Positions 43,414 through 55,621 of a stretch of DNA of 64,000 nucleotides are shown piece by piece. Both the position numbers and the translations under genes were made by a program. Origin of the DNA: Dipteronia dyeriana. Lineage: Eukaryota > Streptophyta > Magnoliopsida > Sapindales > Sapindaceae. The notes beneath the pieces were generated by a model. It saw only the letters and a list, made by a program, of their open reading frames with translations, was not told the origin of the DNA and made no database searches. The stretch covers positions 14,451,096 through 14,515,095 of the forward strand of contig CM065298.1 in assembly GCA_032871835.1 (NCBI GenBank), read 5' to 3'. How positions within the stretch are numbered: the first letter of the stretch is position 1; every line of letters begins with the position of its first letter.

Positions 43414-44105
43414 TAGGGATGACAAAATCCCTGACCCGCCCCAAATCGGTGAGGTGATTCGTTCGAGGTGGGTTTTGAGCACTTAAAATGGAGATCGGAT
43501 TGGGTATGAGTCGAACTTTTTTGACCCGTTTTTTATCGGGTTAAGTATGGGTCAACCTCTTATTTCCTAACCCGTCCCGTTTAACTCTATATTTATACAA
43601 TTATTTTTTAAAATATAAAAATATTAAGGGAAAAATAAATCAATAATCTCTTTATCTATTTATCTAATTGCATTTTATATTTGAATTTAAAGTTTATTAA
43701 ACTCAGATGTCGTATTCTATTGAATTTAAGTTTACGAATGAATTTTATATGTATGTTAAAATATTTTTCTGTGTGTGTTTGTATTTAAATGTATATTTAA
43801 AAATTATATATATATATATAATGTAAATATATTTTCAAATTTAATTGAATATCAAAATTTAAGTCAATGTTCTAAAATTCAATTGTATAGCAAAATAATT
43901 TATATATACAGTGGTTTGAGAATTTATTATTATTATTTTTGAAAAAAAAGATGAAACGAGTCTCTTTGAGTGGGTATGAGACTATGAGGCATCCTTTGTC
44001 ATTTCAACTCGGGTTTAGGGCAAAAAATGAAAATTCGTTTCAAAGCACGGGTCGGGTTTAGGGTATGGGGCATCTTTGATCCGATTTGTTGATATCCCCA
44101 CCCTA
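43414..44105. mobile_element. hAT-like MITE, 692 bp
   Basis: The left end tagggatgacaaaatccctg and the reverse complement of the right end, tagggtggggatatcaac, resemble the TAGGG(A/G)TGGCAA termini of plant hAT MITEs. Both subterminal parts contain 'gacccg' / 'cgggt' words. The middle is AT-rich. No clean 8-bp target duplication is seen. Confidence 0.5.
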
Positions 44106-44270
44106 AGCCCACATTTTTTTCAAAAAAATTATTAATATTAACCATACTATTTGTTGTATGTAAATTTTACCAAGCATACACGTCATTGACAGGAAGGAAA
44201 AAATAGCCAGGTGTATGTTTAGATGGACATCCGGGAAATATCCTACAAGGCATCATTAAAGAGGAGCAAG

Positions 44271-44310
44271 CCCGAGTAAGCCCGAGTAAGCCCGAGTAAG
44301 CCCGAGTAAG
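44271..44310. repeat. 10-bp tandem repeat, four copies in the 5' LTR
   Basis: Four perfect copies of cccgagtaag. The 3' LTR has one, changed to tccgagtaag, at the same place. The expansion lies upstream of the LTR promoter. Confidence 0.95.
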
Positions 44311-44736
44311 CATATACCGAATAAAGACTTACTCGGGACTGGCTAAAACAACGCATTCACTCGGGCTCAAACGGCACTACTCGGGACCATCAGGTAACAG
44401 TCTCACTCGGGAGTAAATACAACCCGAATAAGAACTTATCGTACGGGTTAAGTCATTAAATACGCGAAGATATTCTTCATGAAGGAATCCCAAATAATGG
44501 ACCTTTTAGTTAGAAGAGTCCCCCAAATCAGGAAACAACTTGATTCCTTTTCAAAGACTACATTCTTATAAGGAAACAAGTCAAATTGAACTACGCTACT
44601 AGAATCCCACTCAATTTCCATAAAGAGACTCCGAAACCATAAAGAAGATAAATCAACTTCAAACAAGGAACCAAATCATAATTAAAAACAAATATCTTGT
44701 ATTACTTGTACAAAGCAGATTAGGGTTCTATAAGCA

Positions 44737-44745
44737 TATAAATAG
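44737..44745 (+). promoter_or_regulatory. TATA box of the 5' LTR
   Basis: tataaatag lies in 'gcatataaatagaccc', about 290 bp before the LTR end. The 3' LTR reads gcatttaaatagaccc here, so its box is altered by one base. Confidence 0.6.
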
Positions 44746-45032
44746 ACCCATAATCTGGCTCGAAAAGATATAGACAATATAGCATACAGTAATCACAAAT
44801 AATACAGAGAGAAAAAGTGAGATCGAGAGCTTGTAAAAACATCTTATTCTCTTAGTGGATTTTGGCTTGGTTGATCTTTCAACCACCCGTGGATGTTTCT
44901 CCGACCATCGGAGTTTTACCACGTAAACCTTGTCTTTTTTACTCTCTCTGCATCTCTTTCTCTTTGAATCAATAGCCAAAATCCAGTCCTTGTTGGCTTT
45001 TCTGGCATAATCCAGAAAACGATGTCAACAAT

Positions 45033-45048
45033 TGGCGTTAGAAGGAGG
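45033..45048 (+). other. Putative primer-binding site
   Basis: TGGCGTTAGAAGGAGG starts two bases after the 5' LTR. The first part resembles the TGGCGCC start of plant gypsy primer sites, but I cannot match it to a particular tRNA. Confidence 0.45.
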
Positions 45049-45078
45049 GGCTTGAACCTTCGAACTTGTTAGAAAGCA

Positions 45079-48000
45079 ATGGCTGGAAGCAGAAGTAGTT
45101 CAGGGAATGGCCGAAGATCACCAGGCAATTTCCATACTGGCAATACGTCACAAAATCCTGCAGCGAACACAGAAAACCAACCTGCACACCTGGCAGGGAT
45201 CCAGGAAGTTCCTCCAACCAGCAGAGATCTTACGCTGCTTTTCCAAGAGGCCCTGCAGCAATTAGTGACGGACGCAGCAAATGAAGGGATTGACTTATTG
45301 GCCGCAGGAGCGCATACTCCCAATCCTCCATCCTCAAGGCTCCGTTCAATGGTGGTAGGACCAGGAATAACTATGCCAGAAACCAGAAGGAACTCTTCCC
45401 CAATCAATCCAGTTGGACAGAAAACACTAGAGGAAGAGAATCACCAAAAGCTGGATCGCAATCAAACAGTACGTGCCAGACATCGTAAATAAGATCGGCA
45501 CAGAGGACGATCATCATCAGAAGACAGTGATCAACACCATCGTAAATGTCATCACGGAGTCACACGAGGGTTCCGGCATCAGAGTGAAGAATCTGAGGAA
45601 AGAATGACAGTCACCAAACTGTTCAACCGTCAAGGAAGCCCGGTAAGGGACAGGGATATTACAATCCAGAGCCTAACTCGAGAAGTAGAAAATAATAGGC
45701 GACAAATGGTGGCACTCGTCAGACGTTACGGTTGCAACGATCTATCCGATGATGACTCCGACAGTCCATTTACCAGGGAAATTTTACGGACCCCTTTCCC
45801 AGAAAGGTTCAGGATGCCGCATGTGGAGCAATTAAAAAAAGATACAGATCCAAAGGAGCACGTTAGACGCTATAAAAGTGCCATGGCTCAATATGCCCAC
45901 AGTGACCCCCTATTGTGTCTCAATTTTCCACAAACACTGGGGGACACAGGCTCAAGATGGTTCGGATGACTACCTCCGGCAAGCATCGAAAATTTCAGCG
46001 AGTTGAGCAGGAGCTTCTCAAGGCAATTCCTGAGCAACGTTCACAGAAAGAAGTCGGTGGCCTACCTCCCTCAAATAAAATAGGGGAAGGACGAGTCATT
46101 AAAAAAATTCTTGGGCCAGTTTGGCCAAGCAATATCAGAGATTGGCAGTGCTAATGATGAAGCCATTATTGCTGCCTTCACCAATAACTTGCAGAAAGGA
46201 CGATTATCCTTCGATTTGAGAAGAGCACGACTGACAAGGTATGCCGACGTGATGGATATGGCGGGAGGATATGCTCTGGCTGAGGAAGAAGAGTTAGCTA
46301 CAGGAGGAAGCTATATGCATGGAGGAAAGCCCGAACAGAGAAATACCGAATTCAAGGGGCAGAATCAAAAAGAAAAACAGAAAGGGAACAGCAAGGAGAA
46401 AAATAAGGATGAGGGTAATAGGTGTAACGCCGAACGGTCCACAGAGAAATACCGCAGCAGATATACCAATTACACCCCTCTTCGGAAGAAACAAGAAGAA
46501 ATTCTAGCCATCCTGGAAGAGAAGAATATGGTACAAGAACCGCGGTGACAATCACAGTTCGCACGGAGAGATACAACCAAGTATTGCAGGTTTCATAAAG
46601 AGACCGGGCATGAAACTTCGAAGTGTTTTCAGCTTAGAGATTACATTGAAACCCTTATTCGAGAAGGGCACCTGCGGGATGTAGTCTTAAAAAAAGATGA
46701 GAAATCGGAAGTCAAGAAAGCCAAGGCTGATCACAACCCTGGTCAAAACCGAAGAGCCAGCCCCGAAGCCAATGAAGTAATACATACAATCTTTGGAGGA
46801 CCTTCTACTGGGAGGAGCAACCGAGAACGGACTCAGGAAGTCCGAGAAGCAGTAGAAGCCAGGAATAACTTCGACGTAAATTCGGTTGAACCAGACCCGA
46901 AGAGGGTAAAGGAAGGATGGGACCTGATAGTCTTCACAGAGGCAGATTCCCACGGCGTCGATGTTCGACCCAATGACGCTTTGGTTATAAGTGCCCGGAT
47001 TGGCCATAGGGAAGTCCGAAGAATTTTAATAGATAATGGGAGTTCAGCAGACATCTTAAGCGTGACCGTATACGACCAGCTAAGATTGGACCGAAAAGAT
47101 TTACAGCATTTCCATACTCCATTAAGAGGATTTAGGGGAATAAAGGTCAGGTCACTTGGGACAGTCAAATTACCTGTGAAGATCGGAACGGCACCATGCC
47201 AGAGGACTGTCTTGCTCGACTTCGTGGTAGTTGATTTGGATAATTGGCCGTATAATGCGTTATTGGGTCGGCCATTCCTAAATAAAACAAGAGCCGTGAC
47301 GGCCACTTACGCATTAATGATCAAATTCCCAACAGAACAAGGGGTTGGGATAGTCAAGGGATCCCAAGAGATGGCCCGAAGAGCAAACCCGTCGGTATAC
47401 AGAGACATGCATGATGCCGAACAAGTGTGCACCATAATGCAGCCAAATGAGAATGAAGAATCCTTGTCATTCGAACTAGATCCAAGGGAGGGCTCGAATG
47501 AATACAAGACAGAAGTGGCCGAAATACTACTAGAAGAAGACAAACCAGATAGGAAAGTGAAGATCGGGGCAAACTTGGAAGAAAAAATCAAGCGAGAATT
47601 GACCAATTTGCTCAGAGAATACAAAGATGTATTCGCCTGGAGTCATGAAGATATGATCGGAATAGATGCCCGAATAATATCCCATCACCTCGCAGTAAGC
47701 CCGAATGCCAAACCGGTAGTACAAAAGAGAAGATTTTTTCAATCCTGAAAGAAGTCAAGCAATCAAAAAGGAGGTGGAAAAGCTACTAGCTACGGGATCA
47801 ATCAGAGAAGTCAACTACCCCCAGTGGGTCGCTAACGTAGTCCTCGTCCAGAAGAAAAATGGACAATGGAGGATGTGGGTAGATTTCAAGGATCTAAACA
47901 AGGCGTATCTGAAGGACAACTTCCCACTCCCAAGAATAGACCAGCTGGTGGATGCCACAGCAGGTCATGAACTGCTCAGCTTCATGGATGCTTACTCAGG

Positions 48001-50737
48001 ATACAATCAGATCCGGATGAACAGAGCTGACGAAGAAAAAACAGCTTTCATAACGAACCAGGGTTTATATTGCTACACAGTGATGCCTTTCGGTTTAAAA
48101 AATGCAGGAGCCATGTACCAAAGGTTGGTCAACAGGATCTTCACTCAGCAAATAGGAAGGAACATGGAAGTCTACATTGATGACATGTTGACTAAAAGCG
48201 TCTCAGCAGATGACCATGCCTACGACCTCCGAGAAACATTTGATGTATTAAGAAGGTATTAGATGAAATTAAACCCAAACAAATGTTTATTCGGAGTCCA
48301 CTCGGGAAGATTTTTGGGTTTTCAAGTCCATCAAAGAGGAATCGAAGTTAATCTAGAGAAGATCCAGGCTTTGCAGCAAATGACTTCACCTAAAACATTG
48401 AAAGAGGTACAACGCTTAACAGGGTGTTTAGCCTCCTTGGGAAGATTCATCTCAAAGGCTACAGACAGGTGCGCGCCTTTCTGCACAGTGATCAAAAAAG
48501 GAAAAGGCCTGGAGTGGAATAAAGAGTGCGAGCAGGCATTCTTAAAGATAAAAGAATACTTGGGGCAAGCTCTCATCCTCTCAAAACCACAAAAAGGGGA
48601 AATACTTCAGCTGTATCTATCAATAACCGAGCTTGCAGTAAGTTCAGTCCTAGTCAGGACAGAAGGTGGAGTACAAAAACCAGTGTATTATACAAGCAAG
48701 GCACTCCTACCGGCCGAGACCAGATACTCACAGGCAGAAAAAATGGCCTTAGCATTGGTTTCAGCTGCAAAAAAGCTGAGACCATACTTTCAGGCTCATA
48801 CGATCCAGGTTCTCACCAATTGCCCATTAAGACAAATCTTACAAAAACCAGAGATATCAGGAAGACTTACTAAATGGGCAATCGAGTTGAGTGAATTCGA
48901 TATATATTATGTCCCCAGAACTTCCTTCAAAGGACAAGCAGTGGCAGACTTCATAGCCGAGTTGACAGAACCGAACCTGGAAGCAAAAATATTGTTGGAT
49001 AGAAGTTTCCAATGGAAATTATATGTTGATGGTTCTTCGAATACTCATGGCAGCGGGGCAGGGATCGTAGTTCGCACCCCAGAAGGAGATGATGTTGAAT
49101 GTGCCATGAGATTTGATTTCAAAGCAACCAATAATCAGGCTGAATACGAGGCATTGGTAGCTGGACTCAGAGTCTGCATAGCTCTTGGGGCAGACGAAGT
49201 GGAGATATTTAACGATTCACAGGTAGTTGTCAACCAGGTTATGGATGAATACCAGGCTAAAGATGAAGGAATGGTTGCCTACCGTGACATCGCAAAACAG
49301 CTCATCCAAAAATTTAAAGAATACAAGATCGCTCAGATCCCCAAAGAAGAAAATGAAAAGGCAGACGCTTTATCTAAATTAGCGTCAGCAACAACCTCGA
49401 TCAGACCAAAAACCATTCCAGTTGCACACCTCCTTAAACCGAGTACGGCTGAACTTAAGCATTTGGAAATTTCAGAAATCCGAACACCGTAAGACGGTTG
49501 GATGGTCCAGCTGAGAAGGTTCCTGGAAGAAGACATACTCCCAGAAGATCCGATATTAGCAAAGCGCATCAGGTATAGATCGGCTAGGTATACCATGATC
49601 GGAGGAGAATTATACAGAAGAGGGTTTTCTCGAGCTCTCTAGAGATGTATACCGGAAGAAGATGCACATCGAGTACTTCAAGAGATCCACGGAGGAGTTT
49701 GCGGGAACCACACTTGGGGTAGGAGTCTGGCGCATAAGGTACTCAGGCAAGACTATTATTGGCCTACACTTTTCTCATATGCACAGCAATGGTCGGAAAG
49801 TTGCAATACCTGTCAAATAATTGCCAACGATATCCGACAACCTCCAGAAAAGCTCAGAAATCTCGCTGCCCCGTGGCCATTAGCCATGTGGGGCCTAGAC
49901 CTGATCGGGCCAATGCCAGCTGGAACAGGGGGTGGAGCGAAGCACGCCATAGTAGCTATCGATTATTTCACAAAATGGGTCGAAGCTGAAGCGTTGGTGC
50001 ATATCACGGAAGCCAACACCACGAATTTTGTAAAGAAAAACATACTTTACAGGTTTGGAATTCCGGACACTATAATCACCGACAATGGCACTCAGTTTGA
50101 TAACCAAAGGTTCAGACAATTGTGCGAGAAGTATCATATTGCCAACTACTATGCAACACCAGCTCATCCACAAACAAACGGGCAAGTAGAAGCAGTAAAT
50201 AAAATTATCAAGCACACAATCAAAGCAAAATTAGATGACAAAAAAGGAAGCTGGGTTGAAATGCTTCCTGAAGTATTGTGGGCATATCGGACTACAACAA
50301 GGACTTCAACAGGAGAAACTCCGTTCAACCTAGCATTCGGAACAGAATCTGTCATCCCCATAGAAACATCGTATGCGTCCCCCCGGGTCAGGCTATACGA
50401 TGAAGGGAAAAACATGGATACACTGCTACAAAGTTTGGATGAGCTAGAAGAAAAAAGGGAAAATTCCCGAATAAGAAATGCAGCTTATCGACAAAGAGTG
50501 GCACACCACTACAACTCTCGTGTCCGGATCAGGAAATTTCAGTTAGGAGACCTAGTGCTTAGGAAGGTGTCACTAAACACAAAGAATAGAGCCGCGGGAT
50601 CCCTGGCTGACAAATGGGAAGGTCCATACAAGATCGAGGGGATAGCTAGCCATGGAGCTTATTGGATTGCTCGACCCAATGGAGGGGTGTTACCCCGACC
50701 GTGCAATACCCAATATCTGAAGATTTTCTATCCTTAA
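45079..50737 (+). pseudogene. Decayed gag-pol polyprotein of the Tat element
   Basis: Gag opens at 45079 and shares one frame with the protease up to about 47735. In-frame stops lie at 45490, 45967, 46081 and 46546. A cysteine/histidine motif (CRFHKETGHETSKC) lies near 46585. The aspartic protease core is IDNGSSADIL (about 47026). A T run near 47735 has one extra base and shifts frame. Reverse transcriptase follows with YIDDM near 48175, then stops at 48260, 49490 and 49640 in the new frame. The first RNase H spans about 48560-48900. The second, archaeal-like one is at 49010-49400 (YVDGSSNTHGSG, then NNQAEYEAL). Integrase has an HHCC-type zinc region (about 49650-49820) and catalytic core words GLDLIGPMP and TDNGTQF, plus a Glu within NGQVEAVNK. 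It ends at a TAA at 50735. Confidence 0.9.
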
Positions 50738-51290
50738 AATATATATTTATATTAAACATTCTATTCTTTTTCTAGTCAGGACAATATTAGTCAGAATAAA
50801 TACTAAAACAGTAATATTAATCTTTGTTGATTTTTTGCAGTAATAAATAAAACTAAGAATTTCCAAAAGGAAAGCACCTAGCTCGAGATCTCCTAAAAGC
50901 ATACGACAGTATGAAATAGAAGAGCATGATAATAAGAACATGCAAATAGAATTCTCGAGACCATCAAATCCCGAAAGGGTGGAGAAGCTCGTAGGAGCAT
51001 GCCAGCTGAGCAGGGTCAAAATGATCTTCGTAAAAAGGCAAACCCAGTGCACCAAACTGGAAAAATGCTCGGGACGCTATCGGGAGAAATTCCGGTGAAA
51101 TGCGTAGCTGTGTTGAAGCAACTTTTTAAAAAAGAGCTCAACGATTCGGCAAACTCTTGCGCATAAAAACTAGGGAGACGTCCTTGGTATTGCGTAAGGA
51201 CTCGAACGTATAATCATGGTGAGCCTTGATATAACGTTCGGGTAGCAACCGGGTATGAAACATAAGTGCAAACTTTCCTGTTTCAAGATG
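50738..51290 (+). other. Spacer after integrase in the Tat element
   Basis: AT-rich then mixed sequence between the pol stop and the tandem array. No gene is seen. Words such as 'cgggtaacaaccggg' appear near its end, so diverged array units may start before 51292. Confidence 0.5.
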
Positions 51291-51291
51291 A

Positions 51292-52012
51292 CTCGGTTAA
51301 TAATAAAGAAACCAGTTTAATGAGATACTTGGCAATTGAAGTCATTCGGGTAACAACCGGTTTAATAAGATACTCGGTTAAGTTACCCGACCACCAGCCA
51401 GTTTAATGAGATACTTGGCAATTGAAGTCATTCAGGTAACAACCGGTTTAATAAGATACTCGGTTAAGTTACCCGACCATCAGCCAGTTTAATAAGACAC
51501 TTGGCAATTGAAGTTATTCGGGTAACAACCGGTTTAATAAGATACTCGGTTAAGTTACCCGACCACCAGCCAGTTTAATAAGACACTTGGCAATTGAAGT
51601 TATTCGGGTAACAACCGGTTTAATAAGATACTCGGTTAAGTTACCCGACCACCAGCCAGTTTAATGAGATACTTGGCAATTGAAGTCATTCGGGTAACAA
51701 CCGGTTTAATAAGATACTCGGTTAAGTTGCCCGACCACCAGCCAGTTTAATAAGATACTTGGAAATTGAAGTCAGTCGGGTAACAACCGGTTTAATAAGA
51801 TACTCGGTTAAGTTACCTGACCACCAGCCAGTTTAATAAGACACTTGACAATTGAAGTTATTCGGGTAACAACCGGTTTAATAAGATACTCGGTTAAGTT
51901 ACCTGACCACCAGCCAGTTTAATAAGACACTTGGCAATTGAATTTATTTGGATAACCGGTTAAATAAGATACTCGGTTATGATTCCGACCATCGGCCAGT
52001 TTAATACAACCT
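51292..52012. repeat. 86-bp tandem array, about eight units
   Basis: The word cggttaagttacccgacca recurs at 51375, 51461, 51547, 51633, 51719, 51805 and 51891 (with base changes), exactly 86 bases apart, then at 51974 after an 83-base unit. Each unit contains two related halves built on 'gtttaataagatact', about 43 bases apart, so it may be an older dimer. It lies between pol and the antisense gene. Confidence 0.95.
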
Positions 52013-52158
52013 CCGGCAACAAAAATAAAGACAAACCATTCAAACTCAGAAAATCGTATTCTATTGCTCTTAAAAATGATGGTTACAGTTCAAAGAAATG
52101 ATTCTTTACACAAGCAAAAAATAAAGAATCTATCAGAATCTCCTACAAATTTACAAAA

Positions 52159-55131
52159 TCAAGGTTGCGAGGATTTCGAGCCTTTGCCAATACTCGGGTC
52201 TGACACCATCTCGTATTCACGAAGCAGGCTCTCACTAGACGGCCAAGTGCAGTCATCAACAATGTCGTCCCTCCACTGGCTGTAATCATTACCCGGGATT
52301 GGCCCGACATCCGGGATTACACCCTCGACAGACTCTCGACTTGCGTAAAAGGTCGAGAGAGAGTGCTCGGACGGAATCTCTAAATGCATAGGATGGGGCT
52401 CCTTACCTTGACTATGGCAGTAGGCTCTCCATTCCTTCATCTGAATCCGAAAAGATTCCAAGGACCGATCCACATGGTGTTTGATTGATAGCTCCCAGTT
52501 AGCACAGGCTTTCTCGGTTGCCCTACTCTTTACTTTGAAGAATTTGTTGGTCGAAACTAGCCCACGTTGAAATTCCCAAAGAAGTAGGGCATCGTAAGCA
52601 AGAGATCTTTTAAAACGATCCACCCCTTGAACTTCGAGCTCCAACCTGGCCTCTTGGGAAAGGGATTCAACTGTCAGCACTTGGCGCTCCAAATCTTCAA
52701 TTTTTTGGACATAGGCCGACTTCGCCTGCTCCGCCTCCTGCTCGGCCTTGAGCATAGACTTTTCAGTAGAAGAAAGAAGGTTTTGAAGAGAAGCAACCTT
52801 CTCCTCTGCCAAAGATGCCTTGTCTTCAGCTTCAACCTGCTTTGCCAGGCAATTGTCGGCAAATATCTGCACTGAACCAACCTCTTGCTGGTAAGCCTGC
52901 TCAGCTCGAGCACGACCCTCCTCACTCGTATTTAGCTGAGCCTCCAAACGCTTTATCCGATCAGCCTGACATTGCTGCACCTGAACAAGCTCAACAAATT
53001 CGGCCACCATCTGCAAAAAAAAAAAAAAACTTAGAAATCCAATGAAGGCAAAACAGTAAAGGAGTCAGAATTAGCTACTTACATAAGATGCGCCGTTGAA
53101 AACGTTTTGGAGACGTTCGGGCAGTGAACCATCTCCAAAACAGCTTCAGCGATCTTCCCCGATATATGCCCGACCAGAGGATATCTTCTGGAGCATATCT
53201 TTCAGAGAAAGGGATAAGGGAACCCCAGAGAGTTGAGTTCCCAGATTTCCAGACTCGGGGACAGGAGAAGTTCTATTTGGCTCTAGGGATGGAGAGGAAA
53301 CCCCCGAAGGTTTAGCCCCCATATCTCCAACCTCGGGGGTAAAGGAAGTTCTACTTGGACCTGAAGTGACATCTGCCGATACTCCGGCACCTACACTCGG
53401 GGCATTCTCATCCGCAACATCTTCGTCGCTGGAGTCAATGAAAGTGACTACCCAAGCAACTTTAAGAAGACGAGGAGGCGAACTAACTGCCTTTCGCTTC
53501 TCACCCCGAGAATGATGGAAGAGATCACCAGCAGGATCTTCCAGCAAATCATCCTGAAAAGACTCAAAAAGCTCGGCAATGACAGGCATTTGATCCGATA
53601 AGACGCTACCACCATCGCCAGCTTCAGACAGTCCAACAGGCTCTCCACTTAGACTCTCACACTGCCTCTCCTTATTTTCAGGCAGTTGTGTCACGGTCGG
53701 CTCTCCTTGGCCACTTAAACCAGCAAAATCCTAAGCAGAAGACTGAGCACCCCGATCAACGCAGTCGGGAATTTGCTCAGCAGTATCAATTTCCTCATCA
53801 GGCTCAGGTGGAGCAATACCCTCATCGCCCTGACGGGAAGCCTCCTTCCTGCTCTCTTGAAGAATTGCCTTCACCTGACGAGCCTGAAAATGGCAGACAA
53901 CGTCCGTATCGAACACTAAAAAAAAAAGTAATAAAAGGGTTAGAAAAGGAAATGGAAAAATGGAGAAACACAGCAGAAAGGGCGCTGGGTTACTTACAAC
54001 GCCTGCGATGGCTCGAAACCTGTTTGAAGAAACCGAGTTTGATCAAGTCGTCCTCTTTGAAAAGATAGTTCTTGCTTCTCTTTTCCAGAGTACGGATAGC
54101 AGCCCGAGCCAGCCTCTTCAACTCTGAATCATTATAATCAATTGTTTTCTTATTCCACGCCTCAGGGGAACAGAAGAAGCGGGGAACATTCAGCACCATT
54201 CAGGAATCCCCAAATCGAACAGTGATGTCCAGCCCGAGAGCCCCTCCAGTAAAAAACCAACTGTTCTTCCAGAACTTGTTGGATGTGGGGAATCCCCATA
54301 TAAAGCCCTTCTTTTTCGGGTCATCATAAGCCTCGACCCCCCGATTCGCCTTCACTTCTTTAGGGATCCAACTTTCCGAAGGAGTAGACGCAAGAAAGTA
54401 GGTCCCCGTTTTACTAACCTGCCTCAGCGTAAAGAAATGTCTGATTTCATTCGGGGAAGGCGGTGAAAGGTTCATTCGGCTGAACATGTGCCACATGCAC
54501 ATCAAGACTTTATAACTATTCGGGGCCAACTGAGCTGGGGCTATCCCTGCTTCAGCTAAAAACCGGGCAATAAAAGGCTGAAGGGGAAGTGTGACGCCGC
54601 AGCAAAGCATCGATCCTTAAATCGCGATCATCCCCTCAGGAGGATTCCATACGGCTCTACTCCCCGCAATAACCAAAGTGACTGAGTCGGGCAAATCAAA
54701 TCGGGATCGGTATTTCTCTATCTTAGCTGGCCTGACCACATTCGGCTCAATATCAAAGCCACTCGGGTGTCAGAAAACGAAAGGCGAGACGCCCTGTGTA
54801 CATTAGCGTCCCCCTCATTAACAGTTTGTTCCCTAGTCTTAACATTGCTCGAGCCGTGCTTGTATACCTTGTTTGTGCTTTGATGTTTACCCATCCTTCG
54901 AGAAGATACCCTGTGATCAGAAATATCAGAATCAGAACTAGAGGAAGAACTCGATACGAGGCTGAAAGTGACGTCAGAGTAAAGCCCAGAAACATCGACC
55001 TCTAAAAATGGAGGTTCATCTATTGGGATATCCCCCAGTAATCGTCTAATGCAAGATACTAACTGGAAATCCCCACGCTCTAATGCATCAAAAGCAATTT
55101 TAAAGAGACGATGACGGGAAGATGGCCCCAT
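52159..55131 (-). pseudogene. Spliced antisense gene in the 3' part of the Tat element
   Basis: Read on the minus strand, three exons can be drawn: 55131-53998, 53915-53083 and 53010-52159, with gtaagt donors and T-rich...ag acceptors. Exon 1 starts MGPSSRHRLFKIAFDALE, has a Ser-rich run, then a region with PLQPFIARFLAEAGIAPAQL and WGFPTSNKFWK. This matches the plant 'putative gypsy-type transposon' family (Pfam Transposase_28), which occurs in Tat elements. Exon 3 encodes a long coiled coil (VAEFVELVQVQQCQADRIKR onward) ending in an acidic, aromatic tail. Breaks: a frameshift near 54770 and in-frame stops near 54617, 54200, 53731 and 53146. The role of such antisense genes is unknown; no enzyme motif is visible. 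Confidence 0.75.
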
Positions 55132-55610
55132 TGAAACTAACCTTGAATTGAGACTGACGTAAGATCTTCAAAGCGGAGAGTCGTGAACTTCTGAATGAAG
55201 AAATTTGAGTTTAAAAAAATTTCTGCTGGATTTTTTAGAATAAACCAACAGTCGCTCAACGAAGGATTTAAAGACAAGATGGCACGAAACCCTAGGGTTT
55301 CAAAGCGGGAAAAAGTTATGACGAAACCAGATGACGTTGGCAGCGTTTGGATAAACGCAAAAGTCACTTCTCAAAAACGATATTGAAAAACGAAGAGACA
55401 AGGGACACGTGTCAAGACAAGAAGTAGCCCTCAACCGTCAAAACTTTGAAACGTCGCTATCATTTAAGATCTTGCGTGATAAAGCAAATCGAAATTACAG
55501 AGTCACCATTAAAATACATCATTATGGCAAGACGGTTTTTCTGACAAAAGGAATTCAAAACGATTAAAATATTCTTACCCGAAATAAAGTCTTCTCGGCA
55601 AAAATATTTT
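55132..55610 (-). other. Region between the antisense gene and the 3' LTR
   Basis: About 480 bp with no gene on the plus strand. For the antisense gene this would be the promoter and leader. It is AT-rich near the LTR. No definite TATA box position is assigned. Confidence 0.35.
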
Positions 55611-55619
55611 AAGAGGGTA
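55611..55619 (+). other. Putative polypurine tract
   Basis: aagagggta immediately precedes the 3' LTR. It is short, but in the required place for plus-strand priming. Confidence 0.45.
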
Positions 55620-55621
55620 TT

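Larger units (their letters stand above)
44152..45030 (+). repeat. 5' LTR of the Tat element
   Basis: Begins TGTTGTATGTAAATTTTACC and ends GATGTCAACA. It matches 55622-56468 nearly throughout. Thirty of the 32 extra bases come from three additional copies of a 10-bp unit (44271-44310). Confidence 0.93.

Noticed and set aside
51292..52012. Regular array that could be mistaken for a CRISPR or centromeric satellite
   Set aside because: The 86-bp units are contiguous with no spacers, and only eight copies lie inside a retrotransposon.
52064..53045. Plus-strand open frames over the antisense gene
   Set aside because: They are opposite-strand shadows of exon 3; the minus-strand frame is longer, coiled-coil and has splice sites.
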